DNA from: Bifidobacterium choladohabitans
GTDB taxonomy: Bacteria > Actinomycetota > Actinomycetes > Actinomycetales > Bifidobacteriaceae
NCBI RefSeq assembly: GCF_016102005.1
Contig: NZ_JACFPL010000004.1
Location: forward strand, 62,001 to 126,000
Direction: 5' to 3'
DNA: 64,000 bases
Shown here: positions 44,720-51,827 of the stretch, piece after piece
How positions within the stretch are numbered: the first letter of the stretch is position 1
Layout: every line of letters starts with the position of its first letter
Notes under the pieces: model-generated
Told to the model about the DNA's origin: nothing
Seen by the model: the letters and a program-made list of their open reading frames with translations, nothing else
Databases searched by the model: none
Program-made: the position numbers and the translations under genes

Positions 44720-46024
44720 GTGAAGTGCAGGGTTAGGCGTGACCGTGCTGCCGGGGCATGTACGCTGGCGGTAAAACCCACCCGGGGTGAAATGCCTGAC
44801 CTGGCGCTGGCTCAGGTTCTGCTTTCGGGAAGGTATGTGGATTACCTGCTTCCTTTCACTTATGAGGGGGATTTGCGAGAAGCCAGGTTCTACTATGATT
44901 TGACCGGAGCCACATCCCTGGACCGTGTTCTGCGGCATGGCATGGCCGCTGATCGGTATGCCGGGGTCTTGCAGGCCATAGGGGATGTGGCGCAGGTGTG
45001 CGCAGAGGAGCGCGCAGTTCTGCAGACGGTGCTCTGGCATCAAGATTATCTGTACTTTGCTGGTGATGACACGGTTCCGCGAATGATACAGGTTCCCATC
45101 ATCGATGGGCCCCGCTTCGATGCCAGTCCCCTGTCCCTGCTTTTCAGACTCAGCAAGGTCGATACTGGCACTTTTGGGCATCCGGAGTGGTCTCGGTCGG
45201 TTGAGGCGTTCGTGCAAACAAGCAAGGAGTTCGATGCGGAAGCCTACCATGCCATGCTGGCATCAATCCTCCCGGCAGGCAGATTCCGGACCCTGCCGGG
45301 GGGTGATGGCGCCAGCGTCGAGTCCTCGGGCTCTGAAGCTCGGAGCCAGGTTGGTGCCGGGACGGGCCCATCCGGCGCGGATCCAACCGGGGACCATGCG
45401 GGTGAATCCCATGGCGATGAGGATGAGTACTACTCGGAAACGATTCTCAAGCTGCCGGAGGAGGGAGCTACCACGGAGGCTCCCTCTGGGGATCGGTCTC
45501 TGGAATCGGATGGCAATCCGGGAATTCGACTTTCGGATAGGGGCAATGATGGGGGCACCGTTCTGGGTATGTCCCCTCATCCAGACCGGGATATATGCGG
45601 GGCGGGTGAAACCTCCGGCGTTTCCGGCGATGAGGGGCCGGCCAGCCTCAACATGAGTAGGAGGCCCCGCTTCCGTGTCACCAGAATCCGAGATGGATAC
45701 CGGGTGAATTGCAGCCAGAATACGGCCACCATAGGCAGATCCGCCCAGGCTGACATCCATATGGGCGGCAACATGAACGTCAGCAGGATACATGCCCAAA
45801 TCCGCCGCCTTCCTGGTGGCGGGTTCGAGATAACAGACCGGCATTCCTCCAATGGAACCAGGGTGTCCGGCCGTCTGCTCGCCCCTGGTGAAACTGCGCC
45901 TGTCGGCCCCTCGGGCGCCTTCTCTCTTGCTGATTCCGACTTCATAATCGAGGAGCTTGACCGGGAAGGGGCGACGGGATCGTGGAGCGGTTCCCCATCC
46001 TCTGGCCTGGGAAGTGGTGTGTGA
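44720..46024 (+). CDS. EssB/DUF6382-like N-terminal domain fused to a C-terminal FHA domain
   Basis: A protein of 434 residues from GTG 44720. Residues 30-190 resemble DUF6382, a region akin to the cytoplasmic pseudokinase part of EssB (LLPFTYEGD, FYYDLTGATSLDRVL, VLWHQDYLYF). A long acidic Ser/Gly-rich linker (about 195-310) follows. The end is a canonical FHA domain: TIGRSAQADIHM, SRIHAQIR and TDRHSSNGTRVSG. In Firmicutes, DUF6382-FHA proteins accompany EssC; here no membrane helix is present, unlike true EssB. It is a good candidate docking partner for the locus kinase. Its stop overlaps the start of a broken copy of membrane protein A3. Confidence 0.78.
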   Translation: MKCRVRRDRAAGACTLAVKPTRGEMPDLALAQVLLSGRYVDYLLPFTYEGDLREARFYYDLTGATSLDRVLRHGMAADRYAGVLQAIGDVAQVCAEERAVLQTVLWHQDYLYFAGDDTVPRMIQVPIIDGPRFDASPLSLLFRLSKVDTGTFGHPEWSRSVEAFVQTSKEFDAEAYHAMLASILPAGRFRTLPGGDGASVESSGSEARSQVGAGTGPSGADPTGDHAGESHGDEDEYYSETILKLPEEGATTEAPSGDRSLESDGNPGIRLSDRGNDGGTVLGMSPHPDRDICGAGETSGVSGDEGPASLNMSRRPRFRVTRIRDGYRVNCSQNTATIGRSAQADIHMGGNMNVSRIHAQIRRLPGGGFEITDRHSSNGTRVSGRLLAPGETAPVGPSGAFSLADSDFIIEELDREGATGSWSGSPSSGLGSGV

Positions 46025-46132
46025 TGGCTGTTGGTGTTTCCGGCTCCTTGCGGCTTCCTGTGGGGGGGGGGGGTCCTGGCTGGAGAGCGCGTCTTCGGCC
46101 ATGTCGCGTGTGGTGCCGTCGTGGATGCTGTC
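46024..46132 (+). pseudogene. Remnant of a fourth membrane protein gene (A3-type), frameshifted at poly-G
   Basis: The first bases match the start of A3 (47895) closely: an ATG after GGTGTGTG, then MAVGVSGSLRLPV against MAGGVSGSLRLPA. A run of 12 G at 46062-46073 shifts the frame; after the run the match with A3 continues (ESASSAMSRV in the correct frame). The sequence then jumps to a later part of A3 (PSWML) and breaks off into a dapA fragment. The gene is therefore dead. Confidence 0.85.
46062..46073 (+). repeat. Homopolymer of 12 G
   Basis: Twelve G bases in a row inside the broken A3-type copy. Intact A3 has CCTGCAGGGAAGTCC at this place, so the tract is an expansion. Such tracts can slip during replication, and they are also frequent sequencing or assembly errors. 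Confidence 0.9.
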
Positions 46133-46252
46133 GATGTGCCGGTGATTTCGGATGCGTTCCAATGACACGGCGCATACGGTGCGTATGGTGGAGATGATCC
46201 AGGAGGCAGGGGCGGATGCGCTGCTGGTGGCTGTGCCCTGCTGTTCGTGGCT
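46131..46252 (+). pseudogene. Internal fragment of dapA (dapA'')
   Basis: Aligns with bases 49149-49271 or so of the intact dapA: TCGATGTGCC, then CCAATGACACGGCGCA, GAGATGATCCAGGAGGC and GGGGCGGATGC in the same order, with several substitutions and small shifts. It covers the region from the DVPVISGAGSND motif to the Tyr-containing active-site segment (here reading CCSWLS rather than YYSRPS). It has no start, no end and no catalytic Lys. Confidence 0.85.
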
Positions 46253-46322
46253 TTCCCGGAGGAGGAGCAGCCGGGCGTGGACCTGCTCATGGTCGATTCC
46301 ACCAACGCCGAGGTCCCCGGCT
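46252..46322 (+). pseudogene. Fragment of the RNase J gene with a clean internal deletion (rnj'')
   Basis: TTCCCGGAGGAGGAGCAGCC through GTGGACCTG matches the intact gene at 50180-50212, then continues with CTCATGGTCGATTCCACCAA, which matches 50629-50648. The 417 bases between are missing. The nine bases GTGGACCTG occur at both edges in the intact gene (50204-50212 and 50621-50629), so the deletion arose between these short repeats. Because 417 is a multiple of three, the frame is kept. Confidence 0.9.
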
Positions 46323-46371
46323 TGGATGTCATTGCGGATGGATTGGAGGGTGACCAGACAGGGAACCTGCC
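46317..46371 (+). repeat. Dispersed repeat, middle copy (matches 25891-25944)
   Basis: This segment joins the RNase J fragment to the effector-tail fragment and has a close counterpart near the left edge of the island. Two copies of the same unusual junction imply that it was formed once and then duplicated. Confidence 0.75.
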
Positions 46372-46741
46372 GGTTTCGAAAAGGGCGGAGGGGGCCAAGT
46401 CCTTGGTGGCGGCTTCACCCAAGCATACGGGCATGCCCCTGCTGTTCATGAAGGGATTCGGGCGCGGAGTGTGGTCATCTGCAAAAGCTGCCGGTCTTTA
46501 TATATATGCGACGTTCGACAACGAGGGGGTTGAAACTCGTTTCCCGCGATGCGGGAAGACCCTCTGTACGGGACCGCTGCCTGCGGAACCCGTTTCCGTG
46601 GTCAAAGAGGCTGTAAATGCCTTGAAGTGTCAGGACTATAATCAGAATAAAGGCGGTGTCGGGCGGAAGACGTTGGTGTCTGAGGGCCGTGCCTATATGA
46701 AGCCTTTCTCGCCTATAGCCGGGTCTTGGGTCCCGTGCTAG
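46338..46741 (+). pseudogene. Effector C-terminal fragment CT2
   Basis: Aligns with the last 165 or so residues of the effector encoded at 40642. Shared blocks include LPVSKRAEGAKSLVAASPK, TGMPLL, KGFGRGVWSSAKA and KPFSPIAGS. In the middle a deletion and frame changes disrupt the match (VETRFPRCGKTLC has no counterpart). The frame is open from the RNase J fragment at 46247, giving a possible chimeric reading of 164 codons, but no ribosome site precedes it. It is followed after 32 bases by membrane protein gene A2, as the full effector is followed by A1. Confidence 0.8.
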
Positions 46742-46773
46742 CGAAGGTGTAGGACGAAGGGTGGGTTGTGGTG

Positions 46774-47574
46774 ATGTCTGAGTCGAGCGGCGGGGGTGTT
46801 GGTGTCGGCGGGGTGTCGGATGGCGCTGGGGATCGGGTTGATGCGTTCGTCCTGTCGTCGGTGATGTCTCGTGTGGTCGGGAGCATCCCGCATGCGCGGC
46901 CCGGCGCCCGTGAGTTCTCCCTGGGTGGGGTCCTGTGGAAGACGGTGCTGTACGCGTTGACCTATGTGGCCGCGTTCGCCTGCGGCTGGTTCCTCCTGTT
47001 TGACCAGGACCAGGATTGGGTGCGCACCTGGATAGGCCAAGGGTTGCTGCTTGCTGTGCTTTCCGGACTTGCTGTGGTTGTCCTGTTGGGGCGGTATGAG
47101 GATGGGAAGGGGCGTCCGGGGCCTTGGTTTGTGGTGTTGTCGCTTCCGTGCGCTCCGGGGTTCGGCGTCATATCGGGTTCCGGCGCCCGCTATTCCGGTG
47201 GCGTGTTCCGGTGGATTCTCGTGTCGGTGGCTGTGTTGGTGGTTGTTGGGGTGTCGCTGTTTCCGTTGGTGATGCGGCTGGTGCGCAACGGGTTCTTGTC
47301 GTGGGCGGCGATGGTGGTGTTGTGCGTGGTGCCGTCCTGGATGCTGGCCAAGGTGACGGGGTCGGCTGGCGTGTCCTTGTTCTGGTGCTGCGTGGTGGGT
47401 GTCGTGGGCGCCTTGTGGTTCGTGTTGGACATGTGGGCGATCGGGAAGTGCGCGGGCACGCATCGTGACGCGGCCTTCGAGTGGCTGGCGGCCTGGGCGC
47501 TGGTGTTCGATCTGATTGTGCTGATCGCCTCCCTCCTGGGAGCCTCCAATGATGACGACGATGCCAGCCGATGA
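46774..47574 (+). CDS. Multi-pass membrane protein A2, possible immunity protein
   Basis: A protein of 266 residues (ATG 46774, with GTG codons 3 and 6 bases upstream). It is nearly identical to A1 (42202) over most of its length, including the N-terminal SDGAGDRVDAFVLSSVMSRV, the middle helices and the EWLAAWALVFDLI end. The differences cluster where the first outside loop and second helix are expected: LLFDQDQDWVRTWIGQGLLL here against LLIDDSQDRVRALIAYSGLL in A1. Codons appear intact, so it is probably functional. It follows effector fragment CT2. Confidence 0.75.
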   Translation: MSESSGGGVGVGGVSDGAGDRVDAFVLSSVMSRVVGSIPHARPGAREFSLGGVLWKTVLYALTYVAAFACGWFLLFDQDQDWVRTWIGQGLLLAVLSGLAVVVLLGRYEDGKGRPGPWFVVLSLPCAPGFGVISGSGARYSGGVFRWILVSVAVLVVVGVSLFPLVMRLVRNGFLSWAAMVVLCVVPSWMLAKVTGSAGVSLFWCCVVGVVGALWFVLDMWAIGKCAGTHRDAAFEWLAAWALVFDLIVLIASLLGASNDDDDASR

Positions 47575-47595
47575 CCCCGGATGCCCAGGCCGGGC

Positions 47596-47771
47596 TGGAC
47601 CCGTCCGTTTCCTCCGTGGTCAAAGACGATGTCGATGCCTTGAAGCGGCAAGTCTATAATCAGGATAAAGGCGGTGTCGGGTGGAAGACGCTGGTGTCTG
47701 AGGGCCTTGGTTATTCGAAGCCCTTCTCGTCGTTGGCCGGGTCTTGGGGGTCCGTGCTTGTGCAGGAGTAG
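47596..47771 (+). pseudogene. Effector C-terminal fragment CT3
   Basis: About 58 codons match the extreme C-terminus of the effector: VVKDDVDALKRQVYNQDKGG, GWKTLVSEGLGYSKPFSSLAGSWGSVL. The reading frame is open from 47571, directly overlapping the stop of A2, but the first codons (GLDPS) instead match a segment of the DUF805 gene, so the start is a fusion scar. It precedes membrane protein A3 by about 120 bases. Confidence 0.8.
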
Positions 47772-47774
47772 GAC

Positions 47775-47895
47775 GAACTCCGGCGATGCGGGATGGGAAG
47801 AGGCCTGCATGAACGACACTGATATAAGAACGGAATCAACGCTCTGGCGGGTCGAGTGGCGGATTCGATGCTTTGAGCGGGAGGATGGTGTGTGA
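47775..47895 (+). pseudogene. Deletion scar: YbjN gene start fused to the end of the FHA gene
   Basis: The first part (GACGAACTCCGGCGATGCGGGATGG, then an ATG with NDTDIRTEST) matches the leader and first codons of the YbjN gene at 43700-43785 (NGTDTKPEST). The last part (GAGCGGGAGGATGG and GGTGTGTGATGGCTG) matches the end of the FHA gene at 45957-46028. Roughly 2.2 kb between them is missing relative to the first copy. This is the footprint of a collapsed duplicate of the block YbjN1-YbjN2-FHA. Confidence 0.75.
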
Positions 47896-48674
47896 TGGCT
47901 GGTGGTGTTTCCGGTTCATTGCGGCTTCCTGCAGGGAAGTCCTGGCTGCAGAGCGCGTCTTCGATCATGTCGCGGGTGGCGGGGTGCGCGCGTCATGCGC
48001 CTGCGGGTGAGCGTGCCTTTTCGCGTGCCGGCGTGGTGCGCAAGCTGGCGGTGTACGGGGCGGCCTTTCTGGCGGGGTTTGTGCCGGGCTGGGCGTTCCT
48101 GTACGGGGATGAGCAGTGGATGCGCGACCGTTTTGTGCAGTTCTGCTTGGCGGGCCTGTTCTCGGTTTTTGCGATGTGGTGGTTTTTGGGCCGGTTCGAG
48201 AGCCGTGGGGGGCGTCCGGGGTTCTGGTGCCTAGCGCTGACGATGCCGACGATGCCCTGCTGGGGGGTGATGTTCGGTGCGATGACTGGCGAGCGTCCGG
48301 GGGTGATGCGCTGGGTGTTCGTGTCGGTGGCTGTGCTGGTGGTGGCCGGGGTGACCTGGCTGCGGTTCGTGTCGGATCTGGTGCGTGGCCGTGTGGCGGC
48401 GTGGGCGGCTTCGGCTGCGTCGTGTGTGCTGCCGTCGTGGATGCTGTGCCTGTTGTCCGGGGGTTCCCCCTTGTCGTGTCTGCCCTGGTGCGTGGCGGTG
48501 GGCGCGACGGGCGCCTTGTGGTTTCTGCAGGACCTGTGGGCAATCGACTATTGCGCGGGCGACGACCGTGACGCCTCCTTCGAGTGGCTGGCGGCCTGGG
48601 CGCTGATCTTCGACCTGATGACCCTGGTGGCCGCCCTGGCACGCGGCAGCACCGCCGTGCAGGACCAACAATGA
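47895..48674 (+). CDS. Multi-pass membrane protein A3
   Basis: A protein of 259 residues from ATG 47895, a diverged paralogue of A1 and A2. It keeps the overall plan: SASSIMSRVAG near the N-terminus, RAGVVRKLAVYGAAFLAGFVPGW as first helix, and EWLAAWALIFDLMTLVAALARG near the end. The short outside loop reads LYGDEQWMRDRF. It lacks the Asp-rich tail of A1/A2. It is the last gene of the island; a broken copy lies at 46024. Resemblance to BI-1/YccA proteins is faint. Confidence 0.75.
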   Translation: MAGGVSGSLRLPAGKSWLQSASSIMSRVAGCARHAPAGERAFSRAGVVRKLAVYGAAFLAGFVPGWAFLYGDEQWMRDRFVQFCLAGLFSVFAMWWFLGRFESRGGRPGFWCLALTMPTMPCWGVMFGAMTGERPGVMRWVFVSVAVLVVAGVTWLRFVSDLVRGRVAAWAASAASCVLPSWMLCLLSGGSPLSCLPWCVAVGATGALWFLQDLWAIDYCAGDDRDASFEWLAAWALIFDLMTLVAALARGSTAVQDQQ

Positions 48675-48911
48675 GCTTGCCCCGGGATGCTGCTCTCTGC
48701 TTATAGGCACGGATCGAACGCGCAGCGTGGGAGGCAGCAGGGTGGCCTGGCCGGCCCTGCCATCTGGCTTATGCTGCTGGGGACCGTCTCTTTCCCCTCT
48801 TGTTGATTTGGGCAGGGTTCATGGAGGTTCGGCGCACGTTACTTGTCCAAGACTGACAGTGGGGGGGTGTCGCGAAGGTGATGAGTCCCCGTCTGCAAGT
48901 AGCGTTGAAGT
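48675..48911. other. Intergenic region between the island and dapA
   Basis: No coding sequence is seen. A short G-run and the sequence GTCGCGAAGGTGATG lie just before dapA; no convincing promoter or terminator could be assigned. The left relic dapA' does not carry this upstream sequence, so the intact dapA must use a promoter here or be read from the island. Confidence 0.5.
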
Positions 48912-49823
48912 ATGTCTGAGCTTCAAACCCATCTATTGGATAAGGCCCCGTTCGGGCGGGTCGTGCCGGCCATGGTCACCCCCATGAACCATGACGGGTC
49001 CGTGGATTTTGAGGCCGCTGGCAAACTGGCCCGCAGGCTTGTGGCTGATGGGGCGGATGGGTTGCTGGTCAACGGCACCACCGGTGAATCTCCGGCCACC
49101 CACATGGAAGAGAAAGTCGATTTGGTACGAGCCGTCAAGGATGCCGTCGATGTGCCCGTCATCTCTGGAGCAGGCTCCAATGATACGGCGCACACGGTAC
49201 GCATGGCCGAGATGACCCAGGAAGCCGGGGCGGATGCCCTGTTGGTGGTCATGCCGTACTATTCGCGGCCCTCCCAGGATGGGGTTGTAGCGCATTTCAG
49301 GTCCGTCTGCCGGTCTGCGGATCGTCCTATCGTGCTCTACGATGTACCTGGCCGCACTGGGTTGCACGTGACTGTGGATACCTACCGTCGTCTTGCCGAA
49401 TTGCCGCATGTGGAGGCCGTCAAGGATGCTACGGGTGACTTGGCTTCCGTGCCTCGCAAACGTCGGGAGACCGGCCTGACCTGGTACTCGGGTGATGACG
49501 GGCTTTTTCTGCCTTTCCTGGCCCTGGGTGCGGTCGGTGTCATTTCGGTGATTGCCCATGTGGCGTCCGGACCCATGAGGCGCCTGGCCGACGACTTCGA
49601 TGCTGGCGACCTGGACGGCGCAAGGGATCTGGCCTTGCGTCTGGACCCGCTGGTCCAGGCTCTGAACGGCCAAGGGCAGCAGGCGGTCATGGCCAAGGCC
49701 GCTTTGAAAGTGGCCGGCGTCTTGGACAGCACGACGATGAGACTCCCTAATCTTGGGCCTGGCAAGGACCAGCTGACCCAAGCCGAGAAAGGCATGAAGG
49801 CCGCAGGGCTGATGCGTTCCTGA
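48912..49823 (+). CDS. dapA: 4-hydroxy-tetrahydrodipicolinate synthase
   Basis: A protein of 303 residues, normal for the family. It condenses pyruvate and aspartate semialdehyde in the lysine/diaminopimelate pathway. The motifs are all present: LVNGTTGESPA, SGAGSNDT, the active-site Tyr in VVMPYYSRPSQDG, YDVPGRTG, and the Schiff-base Lys in EAVKDATGD. It is the only intact copy of three (relics at 25108 and 46131). The RNase J gene follows after about 40 bases, the usual actinobacterial order. The ribosome site before ATG 48912 is weak. Confidence 0.95.
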   Translation: MSELQTHLLDKAPFGRVVPAMVTPMNHDGSVDFEAAGKLARRLVADGADGLLVNGTTGESPATHMEEKVDLVRAVKDAVDVPVISGAGSNDTAHTVRMAEMTQEAGADALLVVMPYYSRPSQDGVVAHFRSVCRSADRPIVLYDVPGRTGLHVTVDTYRRLAELPHVEAVKDATGDLASVPRKRRETGLTWYSGDDGLFLPFLALGAVGVISVIAHVASGPMRRLADDFDAGDLDGARDLALRLDPLVQALNGQGQQAVMAKAALKVAGVLDSTTMRLPNLGPGKDQLTQAEKGMKAAGLMRS

Positions 49824-49864
49824 CAAGCAACCAAGCGTCGTCCCTGTATCAGGCAGGGGCACAG

Positions 49865-51739
49865 ATGATAGAAACACAAGTGAGAATGGCAAGAAAACAA
49901 GAAGAATCAAACACGACCGGCAAGAGCAGAAATCGTCGGTCCTCCTCCAAGAACGGCAAGCAGGGGTCTGGCAGGTCCCGGGGTGAATCCCGCAGCCGCC
50001 GCAACGGCGCCATTGCCCGCGGCAAGGGCACCCAGACCGAGCAGCGTCTGGTGGCGCCCCCCAAGTACCGTAAGGGCTCTATGCGTATTGTCCCCCTTGG
50101 TGGCTTGGGGGAGATTGGCCGGAACATGAATGTGATCGAGTACAACGGACACATTCTGCTGATTGACTGCGGTGTGCTCTTCCCGGAGGAGGAGCAGCCG
50201 GGCGTGGACCTGATTCTGCCCGACTTCAGTTATATCAAGGACAAGCTGGATCAGGTGGATGCCCTGGTGCTGACCCATGGGCATGAGGATCATATCGGCG
50301 GCGTGCCCTATCTGCTCAAGCTGCGTCCTGATATCCCCCTGATTGGCTCCAAGCTGACCCTGGGGTTCGTGGATGCCAAGTGTGAGGAGCATCATCTCAA
50401 GCCCACCGAGGTTGAGGTCAAGGGCCGCGACAAGCTCAAGGTGGGCCCCTTCAGCCTGGAGTTCGTGGCGGTCACCCATTCCATTCCTGACGCCCTGGCC
50501 GTCTCGGTGCGCACTCCGGCGGGTCACATCATCGACACCGGCGACATGAAGATCGACCCGTTGCCTTTGGACCATCGTCTAACTGACCTGCGGGAGTTCG
50601 CCAAGCTGGGTGAGTCCGGTGTGGACCTGCTCATGGTCGATTCCACCAACGCCGAGGTTCCCGGCTTCGTCAAGCCCGAGATCTCCATCGCCCCCGCCTT
50701 GGACAAGGCCTTCGCCGAGGCTCAGCGCAAGATCATCGTGGCCTCCTTCTCCAGCCACGTCCACCGGGTGCAGCAGGTTGTCGACGCCGCCCACAAGTTC
50801 GGTCGCAAGGTGGTCTTCGCTGGCCGGTCCATGGTCCGCAACATGTCCATCGCCTCCGACCTGGGCTACCTTCACCTGCCCGAGGACACCGTGGTCGACC
50901 TCAAGGATGCCCACAGCATTCCCGACGAGAAGATCGTCTACATGTGCACCGGATCCCAGGGCGAGCCCATGGCGGCTCTGGGCCGCATCGCCGACGGGAC
51001 CCATCGTGACATCACCATCAATGAGTTCGACACGGTCATCCTGGCCAGCTCACTGATTCCCGGCAACGAGCACGAGGTCTACAAGGTCATCAACAAGCTG
51101 GTGCGTCTGGGCGCCAAGGTGGTCAATCGAGACAACGCAGCCATCCACGTCTCCGGCCACTCCGATGAGGGCGAGCTACTGCATTTCTATAACATCGTGC
51201 AGCCCAAGTGCGCCATGCCCATCCACGGCGAGAACCGGCATTTGGTGGCCAACGGCCTGATTGCCGTCAAGACCGGCGTGGATCCGCAGAATGTGGTCCT
51301 GGCCGAGGACGGCGACGTGGTTGATCTCTACCACGGCCAGGCCGCCGTGGTCGGATCCGTGCCTTGCGGATACGTCTATGTGGACGGCGACTCGGTGGGT
51401 CAGCTGACCGACGACGAGCTGGAGCAGCGCCGGATTCTGGGCACCGAGGGCTTCGTCTCCGCCTTCGCCGTGGTCGACACCGAGACCAGCAAGGTCGTCT
51501 CCGGCCCCAAGCTCTACCTGAACGCCGTGGCCGAGGACGAGAGCGAGTTCAAGTCCATCAACTCCCAGATAGTTGATCAGCTTGAGGATGCCATGTCCAA
51601 GGGGACCACCGGCACCTACCAGCTCCAGCAGATGATGCGCCGCACCCTGGGCGGCTGGATCTCCCGCAAGCTGCACCGCCGGCCCATGATCGTGCCCGTG
51701 GTGGCCGACATCGCCACCGACGTGCAGCCGCAGGACTGA
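49865..51739 (+). CDS. rnj: Ribonuclease J (metallo-beta-lactamase, beta-CASP)
   Basis: A protein of 624 residues. The catalytic metal motif HGHEDH (138-143), NVIEYNGHILLIDCG, SGHSDEGELLHF and HGENRH identify RNase J, which degrades and matures RNA through 5'-3' exonuclease and endonuclease activity. The N-terminus has about 70 extra residues rich in Arg, Ser, Lys and Gly, typical of actinobacterial RNase J. The ATG at 49865 follows AGGCAGGGG. Fragments of this gene are repeated at 25726 and 46252 inside the island. Confidence 0.95.
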   Translation: MIETQVRMARKQEESNTTGKSRNRRSSSKNGKQGSGRSRGESRSRRNGAIARGKGTQTEQRLVAPPKYRKGSMRIVPLGGLGEIGRNMNVIEYNGHILLIDCGVLFPEEEQPGVDLILPDFSYIKDKLDQVDALVLTHGHEDHIGGVPYLLKLRPDIPLIGSKLTLGFVDAKCEEHHLKPTEVEVKGRDKLKVGPFSLEFVAVTHSIPDALAVSVRTPAGHIIDTGDMKIDPLPLDHRLTDLREFAKLGESGVDLLMVDSTNAEVPGFVKPEISIAPALDKAFAEAQRKIIVASFSSHVHRVQQVVDAAHKFGRKVVFAGRSMVRNMSIASDLGYLHLPEDTVVDLKDAHSIPDEKIVYMCTGSQGEPMAALGRIADGTHRDITINEFDTVILASSLIPGNEHEVYKVINKLVRLGAKVVNRDNAAIHVSGHSDEGELLHFYNIVQPKCAMPIHGENRHLVANGLIAVKTGVDPQNVVLAEDGDVVDLYHGQAAVVGSVPCGYVYVDGDSVGQLTDDELEQRRILGTEGFVSAFAVVDTETSKVVSGPKLYLNAVAEDESEFKSINSQIVDQLEDAMSKGTTGTYQLQQMMRRTLGGWISRKLHRRPMIVPVVADIATDVQPQD

Positions 51740-51765
51740 TCGCCGCTGCCTGCATACTGAATACC

Positions 51766-51803
51766 GAAGGCTCCGGTCGCCCTGAAGGACGGCCGGAGCC
51801 TTC
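51766..51803. terminator. Hairpin between convergent rnj and dehydrogenase genes
   Basis: An 11-bp perfect inverted repeat (GAAGGCTCCGG at 51766-51776 with 51793-51803) and a 16-base loop lie between two converging genes. The T-run is poor on both sides (AGTGTTATC after it), so termination is likely but not textbook. It could serve both strands. Confidence 0.65.
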
Positions 51804-51827
51804 AGTGTTATCAGCAGAAGGGAGCGT

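Noticed and set aside
46247-46741. 164-codon chimeric frame (RNase J fragment plus effector tail) as an expressed gene
   Set aside because: No ribosome site or promoter is visible and the effector part contains frame changes; kept as pseudogene fragments, although the in-frame fusion is curious.
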